Below, piece after piece: positions 5,691 to 6,895 of a stretch of DNA of 6,895 nucleotides (position 1 is the first letter of the stretch; every line of letters begins with the position of its first letter). The notes beneath the pieces were generated by a model, which was given only the letters and a program-made list of their open reading frames with translations, made no database searches and was not told the origin of the DNA. A program made the position numbers and the translations under genes. This stretch comes from an uncultured Blautia sp. (GTDB lineage: Bacteria; Bacillota; Clostridia; Lachnospirales; Lachnospiraceae): the NCBI GenBank assembly GCA_934371915.1, contig CAKROE010000111.1, forward strand, positions 1 through 6,895. Reading direction: 5' to 3'.

Positions 5691-6686
5691 TTAATTGTTT
5701 TCTGTATTTTCCGCACTTGCCTGATTTGTAGTATCTGTCTGACTGTCTGTGCCTGAAAGGAGCTGATTCAGTTCGTCAATCATTTCTTCGTCTTTCAGAC
5801 GGAATTTGACTTCTACTCGTCTGGATGCGTCTTTATCTACATTTCCGTCCGCATCCAGAACCGGATTTGCCATGGAATGTCCGTTGACTGTCAGATATTT
5901 TTCCAGTTCCTGTGACTGCTCGTCATTCAGGAAATTTCCCTGAATATCAATCAAATACTGTGCCACTGCCAGTGATCTCTGCTGAGAAAGCTGCAGATTA
6001 TAGCTGTAATCTCCGTCTGTATCTGTGTACCCATCGATAATGATCTCTGCAAGGTAATCTTTGTAATCATCCTGTAGAAGTACTTTACAATAGATCGGAA
6101 GGATCTGCTCCAGTGCCTGTTTACCCGAATCGGTCAATTCTGCCTGATCGTAATCAAACATAACACTTGCTTCCAGAGTCAGCGCACCGGTCTGTGCATC
6201 AATATCAACATTTATATTGTTTTTGGAAAATTCATTTTTCAGTGCCTCAATAACATCGGCTTTTACACCGATAATCTGATCAATCTGCGCCTGCTGGTCT
6301 TTCAGCTGCGCCGTCTTCTCATCAAGTGCTGTCTGCTGTGCATTCAGCGTTGATTCCTGTTCTTTCAGTTTTGCAGCAAGAGCTTCCAGCTGTTTCTGCT
6401 GCTCGGCAAGCTTCTCATCCTGTGTCTTTAACTGCTCATCCTGGTTCTGCAGTGTCTCATTCTTTTCATCAATGGCATTCTGTTTATCCAGGAGTTCCTG
6501 CGTGTACTGCTCCTGCATTGCAATCTTCTCGTCGCGCTCCTGCAGACTTTCATTATAACTTTTCTGTGCCTGAAAAAGAGTCACACACATAATGAGTACA
6601 AAAAGCAGAAGCACACCTGCCATCATATCAGAATAAGAACGCCAGACGTTAAATCCATTGCCTTCTGATTTTTTCTTTTTGCGCAT
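5691..6686 (-). CDS. MotB/OmpA-like stator protein with long heptad coiled coil
   Basis: The 331-residue protein has four parts. A short basic cytoplasmic N-terminus (1-14) leads into one transmembrane helix (about 18-37). Its WRSYSDMMAGVLLL start resembles MotB/ZorB helices and puts Asp20 where the proton-carrying Asp sits. Residues 61-137 form eleven unbroken heptads with Leu or Ile at 65, 72, 79, 86, 93, 100, 107, 114, 121, 128 and 135, rich in Gln, Glu and Lys. An OmpA/MotB peptidoglycan-binding domain follows (about 150-297): VMFDYDQAEL (175-184), DGYTDTDGD (218-226) with Asp222, LSQQRS (233-238) with Arg237, and SRRVEVKF (288-295). The tail (311-331) is Ser/Thr/Asn/Gln-rich. The ATG at 6686 has AAGGAG 6-7 bases upstream, 12 bp after the stop of its upstream partner. 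It likely anchors a membrane channel to the cell wall. Flagellar MotB is unlikely given the linker and context; ZorB or an unnamed homologue are the alternatives. Confidence 0.85.
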   Translation of the reverse strand: MRKKKKSEGNGFNVWRSYSDMMAGVLLLFVLIMCVTLFQAQKSYNESLQERDEKIAMQEQYTQELLDKQNAIDEKNETLQNQDEQLKTQDEKLAEQQKQLEALAAKLKEQESTLNAQQTALDEKTAQLKDQQAQIDQIIGVKADVIEALKNEFSKNNINVDIDAQTGALTLEASVMFDYDQAELTDSGKQALEQILPIYCKVLLQDDYKDYLAEIIIDGYTDTDGDYSYNLQLSQQRSLAVAQYLIDIQGNFLNDEQSQELEKYLTVNGHSMANPVLDADGNVDKDASRRVEVKFRLKDEEMIDELNQLLSGTDSQTDTTNQASAENTENN

Positions 6687-6698
6687 CTGTTTCTCCTT

Positions 6699-6895
6699 TT
6701 ATCTGAATAAACCGAATTTGCCTTTCTGGACTCCCTTGGAAAGTTCACGGATATTTCTGGAAATTTCTTCCAGAAGTTCCTGCTGCTGGTCACCCTGTTC
6801 CTGAATCGTTTCCTGAAGTCTCTCCAGCGTCTCTTTCTGAGTCATCTGTCCACCGCTGAGCTGAACATTATTTCCGCCTCCTGTCGCTGAAATAT
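6699..6895 (-). CDS. C-terminal tail of the upstream partner, probable MotA/TolQ/ExbB-like channel subunit (cut by right edge)
   Basis: The last 64 residues of a longer protein, ending at TAA 6701-6699. The visible part is hydrophilic: a Gly/Asn-rich piece (ATGGGNN), then a Gln/Glu-rich helical stretch with likely coiled coil (ETLERLQETIQEQ and LLEEISRNIRELSKG), and a basic end (KGKFGLFR). No membrane helix is visible. The identity as a MotA-type subunit is inferred from its position, 12 bp upstream of a MotB-like gene, since such pairs are normally A then B. A long cytoplasmic helical tail is also a feature of ZorA. The tail alone cannot prove it. Confidence 0.5.
   Translation of the reverse strand, partial: ISATGGGNNVQLSGGQMTQKETLERLQETIQEQGDQQQELLEEISRNIRELSKGVQKGKFGLFR

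Noticed and set aside
5691..6895. A complete Zorya defence system
   Set aside because: Only the MotB-like gene and a short tail of its partner are visible; no ZorC, ZorD or ZorE-type effector is in the window, so the system cannot be named.
1..6895. CRISPR arrays, tRNA or rRNA genes, insertion sequences
   Set aside because: No regularly spaced direct repeats, no tRNA-like cloverleaf, and no transposase frame or flanking inverted repeats were seen on reading both strands.

Overview
The window looks like chromosomal DNA from a low-to-moderate GC Clostridia member, most likely a Lachnospiraceae-type gut Firmicute. The evidence is the strong AGGAGG-type ribosome binding sites, consensus sigma-A promoters, a long (390 residue) ribose-phosphate pyrophosphokinase, a Firmicutes-style RNase HII with an N-terminal extension, and the block rplS-lepB-rbgA-rnhB-yraN-pgeF. 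I infer this from the sequence only; no database search was run.

Layout. At the left edge a DUF512/PDZ-type gene (cut by the window) runs leftward. It is separated by about 200 bp of divergent promoter DNA from prs, which runs rightward and ends in a strong hairpin terminator (1516-1550). Everything from 1586 to the right edge is on the minus strand, so transcription there reads right to left. First come two genes of a MotA/MotB-like (stator-type) pair: the C-terminal tail of the upstream partner (6699-6895) and a complete MotB/OmpA-like protein (5691-6686). Then a perfect TATAAT promoter and leader precede rplS (ribosomal protein L19), which is followed by an intrinsic terminator. Beyond that lie lepB, rbgA, rnhB, yraN and pgeF, tightly spaced and probably one operon.

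How the genes fit together. The rplS-to-pgeF block is housekeeping. L19 and RbgA serve the 50S ribosome, LepB cleaves signal peptides, RNase HII removes RNA from DNA, YraN is a nuclease-fold protein, and PgeF belongs to the peptidoglycan-editing/purine nucleoside phosphorylase family. Tight coupling is visible at rbgA/rnhB (TGATG), at lepB/rbgA (7 bp gap) and at yraN/pgeF (20 bp gap). Prs makes PRPP for nucleotide synthesis.

Most interesting points. (1) The MotB-like protein has a proton-channel-type transmembrane helix, an eleven-heptad Leu/Ile coiled coil with an otherwise polar, Gln-rich composition, and an OmpA peptidoglycan-binding domain. With its upstream partner it is a candidate non-flagellar, Zorya-like or uncharacterised wall-anchored stator. 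(2) LepB has Arg where the catalytic Lys of bacterial signal peptidase I is expected. (3) A near-perfect Shine-Dalgarno sequence with a tiny ORF sits between the rplS terminator and lepB. (4) Prs is a divergent long form. No CRISPR array, tRNA, rRNA or insertion sequence was seen.
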